Counted from the first letter of the stretch, positions 45,114 through 54,055 are shown. The stretch: 64,000 nt of DNA from Dictyobacter arantiisoli (GCF_008326305.1 NZ_BIXY01000014.1:37759-101758), one strand, 5' to 3'. The notes: generated by a model not told the origin, from the sequence alone. Program-made: numbers and translations.

Positions 45114-45982
45114 ATCAGATCCTTTTAGGAATACTTCTTGTAGGGAACAGATGACTGCACAAAAGCCTGCGCGAGCCAAACCTACAGGTACAAACAGCTT
45201 ACATTCCGTCCTTATTATATAGCATCCTCAGAATCTTTGTAGGCATGCATTTCTCTATACAGAGAGTACCAACAAGCTATACTATATATATAAAATAAAT
45301 CTTAGCAAGTGTAAGGTGCCATGTAAAGCTAGCCCACGCAAAACCGTCTCACCGATCCTACATTCACGACCAACCAGATGATTGAGGGCGAAGCCAACCA
45401 TCTCTTCTTTTTCCTTTTCAGCATAGATGAGCAATGCATAAAACGCTTTATAACAATAGAAATCAGAGGTACTATGTTACATCCTGAAAGCTCCGCCTTC
45501 CGTCTTTATAAACAGAGGATAGCATGATCCTCACTTGTGGAGGAGGAAAAACGATCCTTGCGTCTTTATTGGTAAATATATAGCGCAAAAGCGTGGTGAT
45601 GAGCGTATATATAGCAGAAACTCTATTTTGAATGCTGTGAGAAAAAATTGCAGGGACAGGGAAAAAACCATTCGAAGTCATCTATTGATGGGGGTATAAA
45701 AAGAAACATTTCAGCAAGTCAATGGACATTGCGCTCGATACTCGCTATAAGCCAGTCGAGCAGGAAGAAGATGAGATAAGAGAGAAGAATTTACAGCATC
45801 ATGTTGCTCAGCAGTGATACACTATGTGCAAATGATGATACTGATGTGCTCCATTCTCTTGTCATAGAGGTCAGAGTGGGCACTCTCTCTCTATTGACAA
45901 AGCAGTAATAATTTCTATACAGTAGAGAAACGATGCATTCTATGCACACAAGAATTGCGTAGGACAGGGAGGACGGACGGTC
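45114..45982. other. Long intergenic region (869 bases)
   Basis: Divergent gap between aconitase (minus) and the zinc-ribbon/TPR gene (plus). On the plus strand TTGACA (45894-45899), a 16-base spacer and TATACA (45916-45921) form a good promoter about 60 bases before the 45983 start. An AT-only stretch lies near 45280-45300. A 69-residue minus-strand ORF (45472-45681) shows no support. I see nothing else. Confidence 0.5.
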
Positions 45983-47695
45983 ATGGGGAAGTGTTTGGAC
46001 TTCAAAAGTTGCGGATTTGACAATCGAGACGGGGCTCGCTTCTGTTCACACTGCGGTATCCCCATCAAGGGCACCTTGCTACAAGGCCGCTATCAAATAG
46101 AATCCCTGGTCGGAAAGGATCGTGGGACGGTTACTTTCCAGGCTACTGATCAGCATGCCCGACAGCCAGTGACGGTGCGGGCACTTATTCCAAAGGATAC
46201 AAGTGCCCGAGAGCGCGAGGATTTCTTGCAGGATGCTGAATTAGCGGTGTCTTTATCCAGCCATGTGAATGATCCAGGCAGCATCCGCGTGATTGATTAT
46301 GGGCAGGATGGTCCAGTAGCCTTTATGGTGAAAACAGGAGCTGCGCCCAATCCTGAGCTACCGCCTATCTCAACGCTGTCCCGGCTTGTGAATCGTATAT
46401 CGAGTGACCTCTTTCCACAAACACCTGTACCTGTCAGTACCAGGGATGAAGAGGCGACACAACTACGGATCGCGGTGCCCGGCGCGCGAGAGAGCGCTGT
46501 CAAAACGGGTCAGCCCATCGCCAATCGACAAACGCCCATCCCTGAAGCTCATGACTGGCTCTCGGAGGGCAATCTGGCGTATGAGCAGGGTGTCTATGGA
46601 CAGGCACTGGCTGCCTACGAAATGGCATCCCAGCAACAGACAGCTTCAGTCGAGGCATGGAGCGGTAAGGGGGCCACCCTGTTGCATCTGGGAAGAGCAG
46701 AGGAGGCATTACAAGCCTATAACCACGCGATTTCGCTCAGCCCACATGATCCAGAACTGTGGACCTCACGGGCCAGTGTACTGCACGATCTTCAACGCTA
46801 TGATGAAGAGATGTACTGCTATGATCAGGCGCTCACATTTGATCCAAATTATGTGTACGCCTGGAGTGGACGCGGCATGGCGCTGGCAGAACAGGGCTAC
46901 GCTGAAGAGGCCCTGGTTGCTTTTGATCGCGCCTTGCTCCTGGATCCTCAGCAAAGCACCATCTGGCAAGCGATGGGGGATACTCTCTACAGTTTACATC
47001 GCTATGACGAATCCTTGATTGCTATTGATCGTGCCTTCGCGCTTGACGACAGCCAACCCGCGCTCTGGGACACCAAGGGCAATATCCTGCGCCGTCTGAA
47101 GCAATCCGATAAGGCGCTCGTCCTGCATGAACGAGCCGTCGAGCTTGATCCCAACAATGCTACGATCTGGTTTGATAAGGCCAATGATTTACGAGATTTA
47201 CGTCTTTATCGGGAATCCCTGGCAGATTATGATCAAGCTTTAGCACTTGACCCAACATTAGCTGGCGCGTGGTATAATCGAGGCAACGTATTAGCAGCAC
47301 TCAGGAACTATGAAGATGCGCTCGATTCTTATGATCACGCCCTGCAATACGATGACGGCCTCATCTCAGCCTGGTATAATCAGGGAAGTCTGTTGCATGA
47401 ACTGCACCGCCATCAAGAAGCACTGGCCGCCTTTGATCGTGCGCTCTCGCTCGATGTGCATTACATTGCAGCCTGGAATAATAAAGGACTCTCACTCTTC
47501 GCCCTGGGCCGACTCGATGAGGCACTGGCCGCCCTGGATCAAGCAACATCCTTTGCGCCTGAAGAACCAGATGCCTGGTATAATAAAGCGGTTGTGCTGG
47601 AAAAGCTCGGTCGCACATCAGAAGCCGTCACCTGCCAGGATTGGGCCAGCTCACTCGACCAACAGGTCAGGCAACAAGAAGAAGAGCAGAAATAA
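45983..47695 (+). CDS. Zinc-ribbon/degenerate kinase N-lobe/TPR protein
   Basis: 570 residues. A four-Cys zinc ribbon (C4, C10, C21, C24) is followed by a segment (33-115) that aligns with the kinase N-lobe of the next gene: LLQGRYQIESLVG, then TFQATDQHARQPVTVRALIP. The glycine loop is lost and the catalytic Lys66 of the paralogue is Arg66 here. The rest of the kinase domain, including HRD and DFG, is missing. From about residue 190 to the end are ten or more TPR units (A-W-x-x-K-G pattern such as AWNNKGLSLFALGRLDEALAALDQA). This is a scaffold, not an enzyme. AGGGAGG precedes the ATG. Confidence 0.88.
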   Translation: MGKCLDFKSCGFDNRDGARFCSHCGIPIKGTLLQGRYQIESLVGKDRGTVTFQATDQHARQPVTVRALIPKDTSAREREDFLQDAELAVSLSSHVNDPGSIRVIDYGQDGPVAFMVKTGAAPNPELPPISTLSRLVNRISSDLFPQTPVPVSTRDEEATQLRIAVPGARESAVKTGQPIANRQTPIPEAHDWLSEGNLAYEQGVYGQALAAYEMASQQQTASVEAWSGKGATLLHLGRAEEALQAYNHAISLSPHDPELWTSRASVLHDLQRYDEEMYCYDQALTFDPNYVYAWSGRGMALAEQGYAEEALVAFDRALLLDPQQSTIWQAMGDTLYSLHRYDESLIAIDRAFALDDSQPALWDTKGNILRRLKQSDKALVLHERAVELDPNNATIWFDKANDLRDLRLYRESLADYDQALALDPTLAGAWYNRGNVLAALRNYEDALDSYDHALQYDDGLISAWYNQGSLLHELHRHQEALAAFDRALSLDVHYIAAWNNKGLSLFALGRLDEALAALDQATSFAPEEPDAWYNKAVVLEKLGRTSEAVTCQDWASSLDQQVRQQEEEQK

Positions 47696-47880
47696 AGAAG
47701 AGGGAAACGTTCATTCATCTGGCAAAACTTCGTTCGCGCTAGTGGTCAATGCCGAGCCAGTTATCTATCCAGAAGCCTGCTATCTATCTCACGCGACAAA
47801 TCATCTCATCGGTGCCACTGACCAGGTGCCCCTAGCTACCCGACATCTACGAAAGGTGTCATGCATATACGGAGGAGGGA

Positions 47881-49677
47881 ATGCGACGCTGCGCCGATCA
47901 GGTTGACTGCGGATATGACAACCGGGACAGCGATTTATTTTGTAGAGCATGTGCATTACCGTTATTAGACACCGCATTGGCTGGTCGTTATATTGTGGAG
48001 GCTCTTCTGAGCAAGGGTGGTTATGCGGCAGTATTTCGCGGTATAGATAGAAACCTATCACGTCACATTGCCATCAAGGTGCTGTTACCCAGTAAAACTA
48101 CGCCCAATGAACGCGATCACTTTTTGCGAGAAGCACGGATCGCCGCGACGCTAGATCACCCCAACATTGCTCCCATACTCGATTATGGCAAGGATGGCTC
48201 AAGCGTCTTTCTCGTCATGCCTTTATATACGTATGGTTCTTTGCGAACCCGGCTCGCACAGGTAAATGGCCCGCTGCCGATTCAGGAAGTTATCCATAAT
48301 TTTCATCAACTCGCCAGTGCGCTCTATTATGCTCATACCCGCCAACGCCCAATTATTCATCGTGACATTAAACCTGAAAATATTTTAATCCATCAAGAGG
48401 ATTATCGCCTGGTAATTACTGATTTTGGCATTGCTCGCTCCCTGGAACCCGGGGCACGTGTGGGCAAGACGATTACGGTCCGGGGCACGGTCGGCTATAT
48501 GGCCCCCGAGCAGAGTAGCGGCATCGTCGATCCTCGCAGTGACCAGTATGGTAGCGCAGTCGTGCTGTATGAAATGTTAACCGGCTACCATCCATTAGAT
48601 CCACGCGGGGGTGCTATTCCCCCGGTTACGACGCTGAATCCAGATCTGCCATCCGTGCTGGATACGGTACTTCAGCGCGCCCTTGCGACCCATCCCGAAG
48701 ATCGCTATGCGGATATGATGGAATTTATGCGTGCCTTCGATTACGCCTATCGTCCTGGTGCGAGGGGACGGAATTCGCTCTCTGGTTCGGTGCTCCATGA
48801 TTCGTCTGGCAGCACGCCACGCCATATGACGAATTCCTCGCGCGTTAGTACGCCCCCGGTAGTACGGAGCACGAATAAAGCGCGGATCTCTCCCAATAGT
48901 ACCTATAATCAAAATCAGCAATATCCATCAGCGCAGGCCAATGTCAGCACAGGCAGTATTCGTGAAAAGTGCCGTGAGGGTGATCAGTATCTCAAACAAC
49001 AGCTCTATTCACAGGCATTGCAGGCGTACGAAGAAGCCTTGCGCATGGATCAACTGAATTTCTACGCCTGGAATGGCAAGGGAACCGCGCTGTATAATCA
49101 GGGAAATTATCGTCGCGCCCTGGAATCCTACCAGCGAGCAACTGAGATTGAACCAAACAATGCTGTGGTCTGGGTGAGCGCAGGATTAGTGCTCAACCGC
49201 CTACAACGCTATCAACAGGCGCTGGTCCACTTTGAACGGGCCCTCTCAATCGATCCACTCTATGTGGCGGCCTGGAATGGTAAAGCTGATACACAACTGG
49301 ATATGAACACACCTGAAGAGGCATGGGCATCCTATGAACAGGCATTGAAGATTGACGCACGCAGTTTCCACGCATGGAATGGTCTGGGCAATGCGCGCTC
49401 AGTACTGCATGATTTTACCGGGGCCGTCGACGCCTACACCCGTGCCCTGCTGATCAATCCCCGCAGTGCGGTAGCCTGGTGCAATAAAGCCGAAGGACTG
49501 ATTCGACTGGGGCACAATAAAGCGGCGCTCGATGCCTTAAACGAGGCCACTGAAATGGATAAAAATTATCCTCGTGCCTGGTTATTAAAAGCTGAGGTGT
49601 ATGAGTCACTGGGTAATACACAAGAGGCGCAAAAAGCGCGTCGGCGTGCTAACCGCTGGGGAGGATATAAAAACTAA
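47881..49677 (+). CDS. Ser/Thr protein kinase with N-terminal zinc ribbon and C-terminal TPRs
   Basis: 598 residues. The zinc ribbon has Cys at 4, 10, 21 and 24, the same spacing as in the preceding gene. The kinase domain (36-310) is intact: Lys66 in IAIKVLLP, HRDIKPENIL (His160, Asp162), TDFGIA (Asp181), GTVGYMAPEQSS. A Ser/Thr/Asn-rich linker (about 310-358) leads to six or so TPR units to the end. No membrane helix is present, so it is cytoplasmic. GGAGGAGGGA immediately precedes the ATG. With the kinase-less neighbour 185 bases upstream it forms a tandem pair, probably acting on common partners. The FHA protein at 40436 could read its product. Confidence 0.95.
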   Translation: MRRCADQVDCGYDNRDSDLFCRACALPLLDTALAGRYIVEALLSKGGYAAVFRGIDRNLSRHIAIKVLLPSKTTPNERDHFLREARIAATLDHPNIAPILDYGKDGSSVFLVMPLYTYGSLRTRLAQVNGPLPIQEVIHNFHQLASALYYAHTRQRPIIHRDIKPENILIHQEDYRLVITDFGIARSLEPGARVGKTITVRGTVGYMAPEQSSGIVDPRSDQYGSAVVLYEMLTGYHPLDPRGGAIPPVTTLNPDLPSVLDTVLQRALATHPEDRYADMMEFMRAFDYAYRPGARGRNSLSGSVLHDSSGSTPRHMTNSSRVSTPPVVRSTNKARISPNSTYNQNQQYPSAQANVSTGSIREKCREGDQYLKQQLYSQALQAYEEALRMDQLNFYAWNGKGTALYNQGNYRRALESYQRATEIEPNNAVVWVSAGLVLNRLQRYQQALVHFERALSIDPLYVAAWNGKADTQLDMNTPEEAWASYEQALKIDARSFHAWNGLGNARSVLHDFTGAVDAYTRALLINPRSAVAWCNKAEGLIRLGHNKAALDALNEATEMDKNYPRAWLLKAEVYESLGNTQEAQKARRRANRWGGYKN

Positions 49678-49695
49678 CTGGAGTCATCCACATCC

Positions 49696-49731
49696 TTCCC
49701 CGCTCAACGCACGCACTGCGCTGGCGGGGAA
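49696..49731. terminator. Hairpin between convergent genes
   Basis: TTCCCCGC and GCGGGGAA pair over eight bases with a 20-base loop, 19 bases after the kinase stop codon. A purine-rich tract (about 49748-49780) follows, which also encodes the basic tail of the convergent gene. Confidence 0.5.
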
Positions 49732-49783
49732 TGTCCTTATCCAATGCATGAGAGAGAGGAGAGAAGAGGAGGGGAGAGGCGTA

Positions 49784-50725
49784 CTATTTGGGCAGAGAAG
49801 TATGCCTGCTTGTCCGCAGACGCTCTTCTTTCTTCCACTTGCGGGCAAAAATACACAGTTCGTACAATGCACGCAGGATAACTTGAGGTTTTGCACCCGT
49901 TGCCTCACCGCCAGCGCGTGGCAAATGTTTCACACCCACTTCGGTATAACTATAGCCCGCACGTTTGAATTTATACATAATCTCAGCATTAATCATCGCG
50001 CCGCCTGTTTCAAGATCAAGCGTCTGGAAGAATTCTGCTCGATAGAGCTTAAAGGCACAATCCAGATCGCGGACCTGCACCCCAAAGACCAGGCGTACTA
50101 ACTGCTTCCAGCCCCAGGCATTCAATTTGCGAATCCAGGGATCGTGACGAGGATTGCGATAGCCCAGCACGGCATCGTGATCCTCCAGCAAGGGAAAAAA
50201 CTGTTCAAGATCGCGAATATCAAACTGTCCATCTGAATCCATAAAGAAGACGAGATCCTTGGAAACGGCATGGAAACCAGTGACCAGAGCTGCGCCATAG
50301 CCTTTATTGGCAGGGTGGTTGATCAAGCGGATGCGCGGTTCAACCTGTACTGTATGTTCCACCAGAGTGCGTGTACGATCTTTACTGCCATCATTCACCA
50401 GCACAATTTCAAAATCATGCGTCCAATTCTTCAATGCACTCACCACGACAGAGAGGGTATGCTCGATCACAGCCTCTTCATTATAGGCAGGCAAGACTAC
50501 AGATATGCTATGGACAAGTGGTGTTTTTTCCGCTGAGGCAGGCGGCAATTCAACCTCCTGTTCAGGCAAAACACCAACCTGTATGGGATGCGCGTCCATC
50601 GCCGACAAGGCCACCACACCGATAGTCATCCCCAAACTGGCGAGAGCTTTCCAGAGCACAGCATAGCAAGAAAAAGCACCCGGAACCTCATTCAAAGAGC
50701 CAGAAAAAAAATGCCGCTGTCTCAT
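49784..50725 (-). CDS. Glycosyltransferase family 2 (polyprenyl-phosphate sugar transferase type)
   Basis: 313 residues from the ATG at 50725 (AGAGG at proper spacing; an ATG at 50782 is the alternative). The GT-A domain contains ISVVLPAYNEEAVIE, IVLVNDGSKDRT, the DxD-like MDSDGQFD, and HLPRAGGEATGAKP near the end. This is the pattern of dolichol- or undecaprenyl-phosphate mannose/glucose synthase relatives (GtrB/DPMS type) but without C-terminal membrane helices. About 80 residues precede the domain, with a weak hydrophobic stretch. It probably transfers a sugar from a nucleotide-sugar to a lipid carrier at the inner membrane face. Confidence 0.9.
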   Translation of the reverse strand: MRQRHFFSGSLNEVPGAFSCYAVLWKALASLGMTIGVVALSAMDAHPIQVGVLPEQEVELPPASAEKTPLVHSISVVLPAYNEEAVIEHTLSVVVSALKNWTHDFEIVLVNDGSKDRTRTLVEHTVQVEPRIRLINHPANKGYGAALVTGFHAVSKDLVFFMDSDGQFDIRDLEQFFPLLEDHDAVLGYRNPRHDPWIRKLNAWGWKQLVRLVFGVQVRDLDCAFKLYRAEFFQTLDLETGGAMINAEIMYKFKRAGYSYTEVGVKHLPRAGGEATGAKPQVILRALYELCIFARKWKKEERLRTSRHTSLPK

Positions 50726-50927
50726 CGCCTGATAACCTCTTTCTCCACTATCGTGACGCATACATTGCATGATAAATACCACACTTTTAGTCTACAGTAC
50801 AGGCCAAAAATCAAACATCCTCTGTATGTACACTCGTAAACAGTGCTCATAGAGAGGATATCTGGTAGCAAAATAAGGCCAGGAAAGCCAGAATGACATG
50901 AAAGATGAGGAGCGTTACGGAGGACAT

Positions 50928-51071
50928 TTATTCAAAGAGTATATCATCCAGCAATGGAGGACGCTGGGGTCTATCCTCTTCAGGATCGCTTAAATTAAGA
51001 AAGATGTTTACAAGGACAGCACTAAGTAGAACGGCAAGCACAACCACAAACATTAGCAATAATGCAACCAT
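50928..51071 (-). CDS. 47-residue single-pass membrane microprotein
   Basis: A short frame starting MVALLLMFVVVLAVLLSAVL and ending PPLLDDILFE. The first 25 residues are one hydrophobic helix, and the remainder is acidic with a Pro-rich stretch (DRPQRPP). AGGGA lies five bases before the ATG. It is on the same strand as, and about 200 bases upstream of, the glycosyltransferase gene. The helix with a charged tail and proper start makes it a credible gene, though I do not recognise a family. The overlapping plus-strand ORF 50905-51312 looks spurious. Confidence 0.6.
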   Translation of the reverse strand: MVALLLMFVVVLAVLLSAVLVNIFLNLSDPEEDRPQRPPLLDDILFE

Positions 51072-51199
51072 AATGTCCCTGCCTTTGATGAAAACCGCGC
51101 TTCTCGCTCCCTATACTATTACATTTTATCTCTATTCATATATTACTAACAACGCAAACACCAAACAACTATCCAATATTCCATCCAAAAAAAGATCAA

Positions 51200-51380
51200 G
51201 AGAAGGAATAGAATCTTGTCGCTCACTTGCAGGCAGGCGCTTGCGCGCCTGCACCCTTTTTAGTATGTGGTGTAGAAAAAGTTCTGCGAACTTTTTCTAC
51301 ACCACATACTAAAAAGATGCTTGAGCACCATCGGTGCGAAAATTCATGCACTGAGATCGTGAAAAGCATGGGAATCAAGC
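51200..51380. mobile_element. TIR hairpin element, copy 3 (inverted relative to copies 1-2)
   Basis: The central stem 51256-51284/51288-51316 is a perfect 29-base palindrome with a TGC loop. Its left flank GCAGGCGCTTGCGCGCCTGC and right flank GAGCACCATCGGTGCGAAAA match copies 1 and 2 read in reverse. The right end ATGGGAATCAAGCGC is recognisable; the left end is decayed. Confidence 0.7.
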
Positions 51381-51390
51381 GCTCTCTCAG

Positions 51391-51567
51391 CTCGGCTTTA
51401 TACAATTTTGAAAACGTGAGCTCAAAAATGCATCGCGCCCACCCTTTGTAGTGTGTGATGGAGAAAAAGTTCTGCGAATTTTTTCTCCATCACACACTAC
51501 AAAGATGTTTGAGCACCATAGGTGCGAAAAAACATGCGAGAAGACCGCAGAGACAATAGGAATCATA
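51391..51567. mobile_element. TIR hairpin element, copy 4 (chimeric)
   Basis: The stem 51444-51472/51476-51504 has 29 base pairs with one mismatch and a TGC loop. The right half (GAGCACCATAGGTGCGAAAA and downstream) belongs to the hairpin family. The left half (motif GTGAGCTCAAAAATGCATCG) matches the different element at 20109-20202. It lies about 30 bases after the metG stop codon, so it may terminate metG. Confidence 0.65.
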
Positions 51568-51598
51568 GTACAGGTATGGGTGCTCACTATTTAAATTT

Positions 51599-53206
51599 CT
51601 AGAGGGTGGCAGCAATTGCTGGATCAATACGAGGAAAGAGTAGCGTGCCACCAGCAATCCTGGTAAGTGGAACACTCCCCCAGGCACTCTGTTCATCCCA
51701 GGCTCCAGCCTCAATCGGTGGCAATCCCAATTGCTCCATGATACGAGAAGCGGAGGTGGGTAGATAGGGTGCGAGGAGAATAGCAAGGATGCGCGTGGCT
51801 TCTGCAGCACTGGCAAGCACAGTATCCAGATGTTGTTCCTCGGCGGGATTTTTGGCGAGTTGCCAGGGAGCATTCTGCTCAATGTACTGGTTCACACGCT
51901 TCACAAAGGTCCAGATAGTCGACAGTGCCTGTCCAATCTCCCAGCGCTCAATAGATTGCTCGGCTCGGCGACGGATGCTTTTCGCCATACCCTGTAGCTC
52001 CAGCTCAAGTGCTCCCGCGGGTCCGGCTAGCGGGACATTTCCCTGGCGATAACGGTTGAGCATCGAGACGACACGATTGAGCAGATTTCCCAGATCGTTG
52101 CCGAGTTCATCATTGTAGAAGCGCAACAATCCAGTACGTGAGAAGTCTCCATCTGAGGCAAATGAGAGCTGGCGGGCCAGATAATAACGTACTGCATCCA
52201 CACCAACTTTGTCGACGAGTGTCACGGGATCGATGACGTTGCCGAGTGTTTTGGAGATGCGATGGCTCTCCAATGCGAGGAAACCATGCACAGCAATCTG
52301 TTTGGGAAGTGGTAAATCAACCGAGAGCAACATAGCGGGCCAGTAGAGACAGTGGAAACGCGTGATATCTTTTCCAATTACATGCGCATCGGCAGGCCAG
52401 TAATGCTGAAATTGCTGCTCATCAGAGAGGAAACCTACGGCAGTCAGATAGTTAGTCAGGGCATCGAACCAGACGTAAATGACGTGCTGTGGATCACCAG
52501 GCACCGGAATTCCCCAGTTTTCGATACCCGCCCGTACCTGACGCGAGACAGAGAAGTCACGGAGTCCTTGATGAATGAAAGAGATCACTTCGGCCCGGCG
52601 TGAGGCAGGCACGATAAAATCAGGATGCGACTCGATATGCGCCAGAAGCTGGTCACTATATTTGGAGAGCGCGAAGAAGTAATTCTCTTCATCCAGCCAT
52701 TCTGGGGATAGCGAGGGATGACTTGGACAACGTCCACCTATCAAATCTTCAGTATTATAAAAGGTATTACAGTTGGGACAATACCAGCCAGAATAGGTAG
52801 CGCGGTAGATATCCCCTTTAGCGAGCGCACGTTGAAACATCTCCTGGGAGGCACGGATATGCTGCGGCTCAGTGGTACGCATCCAATAGTCATAAGATAG
52901 ATCGAGCTTGCTCCAGGCATGGCGGAACTGTTCATCCAACGCATTGATCCAGGCGTGGGGCTCGACATTGTGGGCACGGGCCGTCTGCAAGACATGCAAG
53001 CTATTCTCATCAATACCCATGCTAAAAAAGGTATCGTGTCCGCGCAAGCGATGATAGCGGGCCACGATATCGGCGGCAACCTTCTCCAACGCATGCCCAA
53101 TATGTGGCGCACCATTGGGATAATCAATGGCGGTCGTCACATAGTAACGTGGCTTATCAGTAGCTGACGTACTACTGGCGGTATCAGTAAGGGGCTCTAT
53201 TGTCAT
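51599..53206 (-). CDS. metG: Methionyl-tRNA synthetase
   Basis: 535 residues from the ATG at 53206 (GAGG upstream). Class I aminoacyl-tRNA synthetase charging tRNA-Met. The HIGH motif is APHIGHALEK (35-38), and the KMSKS loop appears as HRISKTLGN. The zinc finger of the connective peptide starts WYCPNCNTFY and is completed by RCPSH, so the second ligand pair is Cys-x2-His. The anticodon-binding helical domain fills the C-terminal 170 residues. There is no C-terminal tRNA-binding (EMAP-like) appendix, as in the shorter MetG type. A terminator-like hairpin sits in its leader. Confidence 0.96.
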   Translation of the reverse strand: MTIEPLTDTASSTSATDKPRYYVTTAIDYPNGAPHIGHALEKVAADIVARYHRLRGHDTFFSMGIDENSLHVLQTARAHNVEPHAWINALDEQFRHAWSKLDLSYDYWMRTTEPQHIRASQEMFQRALAKGDIYRATYSGWYCPNCNTFYNTEDLIGGRCPSHPSLSPEWLDEENYFFALSKYSDQLLAHIESHPDFIVPASRRAEVISFIHQGLRDFSVSRQVRAGIENWGIPVPGDPQHVIYVWFDALTNYLTAVGFLSDEQQFQHYWPADAHVIGKDITRFHCLYWPAMLLSVDLPLPKQIAVHGFLALESHRISKTLGNVIDPVTLVDKVGVDAVRYYLARQLSFASDGDFSRTGLLRFYNDELGNDLGNLLNRVVSMLNRYRQGNVPLAGPAGALELELQGMAKSIRRRAEQSIERWEIGQALSTIWTFVKRVNQYIEQNAPWQLAKNPAEEQHLDTVLASAAEATRILAILLAPYLPTSASRIMEQLGLPPIEAGAWDEQSAWGSVPLTRIAGGTLLFPRIDPAIAATL

Positions 53207-53244
53207 GATTTCATCCTCTATAAACTGAAAGGGAGGCAACGAAA

Positions 53245-53284
53245 CGCAAAAAGAAAGGAGTGCAGATGGTGTCATCTGCACTCC
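53245..53284 (-). promoter_or_regulatory. Terminator hairpin in the metG leader (possible attenuator)
   Basis: GGAGTGCAGATG and CATCTGCACTCC form a perfect 12-base stem with a four-base loop. On the minus strand TTTCTTTTT follows. The structure is about 40-50 bases before the metG start and no other minus-strand gene ends upstream, so it should act within the metG leader. Confidence 0.6.
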
Positions 53285-53795
53285 TGAATTTGCTCTGTCG
53301 AGATACTTTACTGCTTCAGAGATCCGCTATCGCACGAGAAGGAGGACACAGACACTTTACGGCATACCATCATTGCCATCATATTCATATGAGGCATGGG
53401 TATCCGGGAACGCATGCTATGCATAAAATATTGAGAATTTGATTGTGTCTGTAGCAAAGTGTATCAACTCCCCTGCTGCACTATAAACTGGGCAGTGCTC
53501 ATCAAAGTTACGCATTTAAAAAGGCGTCTTCTGTAAGTGTAGCGAGAAATGTCCTCTTTTGTCAAGTTTTTATGTCTGAGATAGAAACTGGAAATCACAC
53601 GGGATAGATTTTCTTCATCATAATTCGTACATAGAAACTTGATCAAGATTGTCATAAATACACATGCCAGAGCCATAAGGGATGTGTTACAATGGTTCCA
53701 ATCTCATCATTCTACAAGAAATGATGCTATTTTAAAGATGACAGCGGCGCACAAAGATCGATATGCTAGTATATTCTCGCGAAAGGGCTTCTCAT
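53285..53795. other. Intergenic region with metG leader; no gene seen
   Basis: About 510 bases between the metG leader terminator and the TusA-like gene. I looked for T-box (AGGGTGGnACCGCG) and SAM-riboswitch landmarks on the minus strand and did not find them. Small ORFs here lack ribosome-binding sites. Confidence 0.4.
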
Positions 53796-54038
53796 ATGGA
53801 TGGTTCAAACGCTACGACACAGGCAGATCGGATACTTGATCTTGGTACAGAAGGATGCAGTCGTTTATTAGAGAATATTGCAGATGCCATAGCGGATCTA
53901 TCAACAGGTCAGACGCTCCTTGTCATCGCCAATGATCCAGCCGCACCGCTGGATATTAAGGTCTGGTGCCGCACCACTGGCAATCCCCTGTTGGATGTCA
54001 ATCTCCTCGAAAACACCTATCTCATCCAAAAAAAATAG
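53796..54038 (+). CDS. TusA/SirA-like sulfurtransferase-fold protein lacking the CPxP motif
   Basis: 80 residues from the ATG at 53796, which follows GAAAGGG at good spacing. The pattern LDLGTEGCSRLLENIADAI, then GQTLLVIANDPAAPLDIKVW and CRTTGNPLLD matches TusA: first strand, helix, DP-x-A-x-x-D-I turn and the final G-x-x-L-L. TusA proteins relay sulfur on the Cys of C-P-x-P. Here the Cys is kept (EGCSRLL) but both prolines are absent. It may still carry persulfide sulfur, or may only retain the fold. Confidence 0.75.
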   Translation: MDGSNATTQADRILDLGTEGCSRLLENIADAIADLSTGQTLLVIANDPAAPLDIKVWCRTTGNPLLDVNLLENTYLIQKK

Positions 54039-54055
54039 GGTATTCCAAATCTCAT

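Noticed and set aside
50905..51312. 135-residue ORF on the plus strand
   Set aside because: It is antisense to the membrane microprotein, runs into a hairpin element and has a Ser/Thr/Asn-rich random composition.
53207..53460. T-box or SAM riboswitch before metG
   Set aside because: I did not find the T-box bulge sequence or the SAM-I core by eye; only the terminator hairpin is supported.
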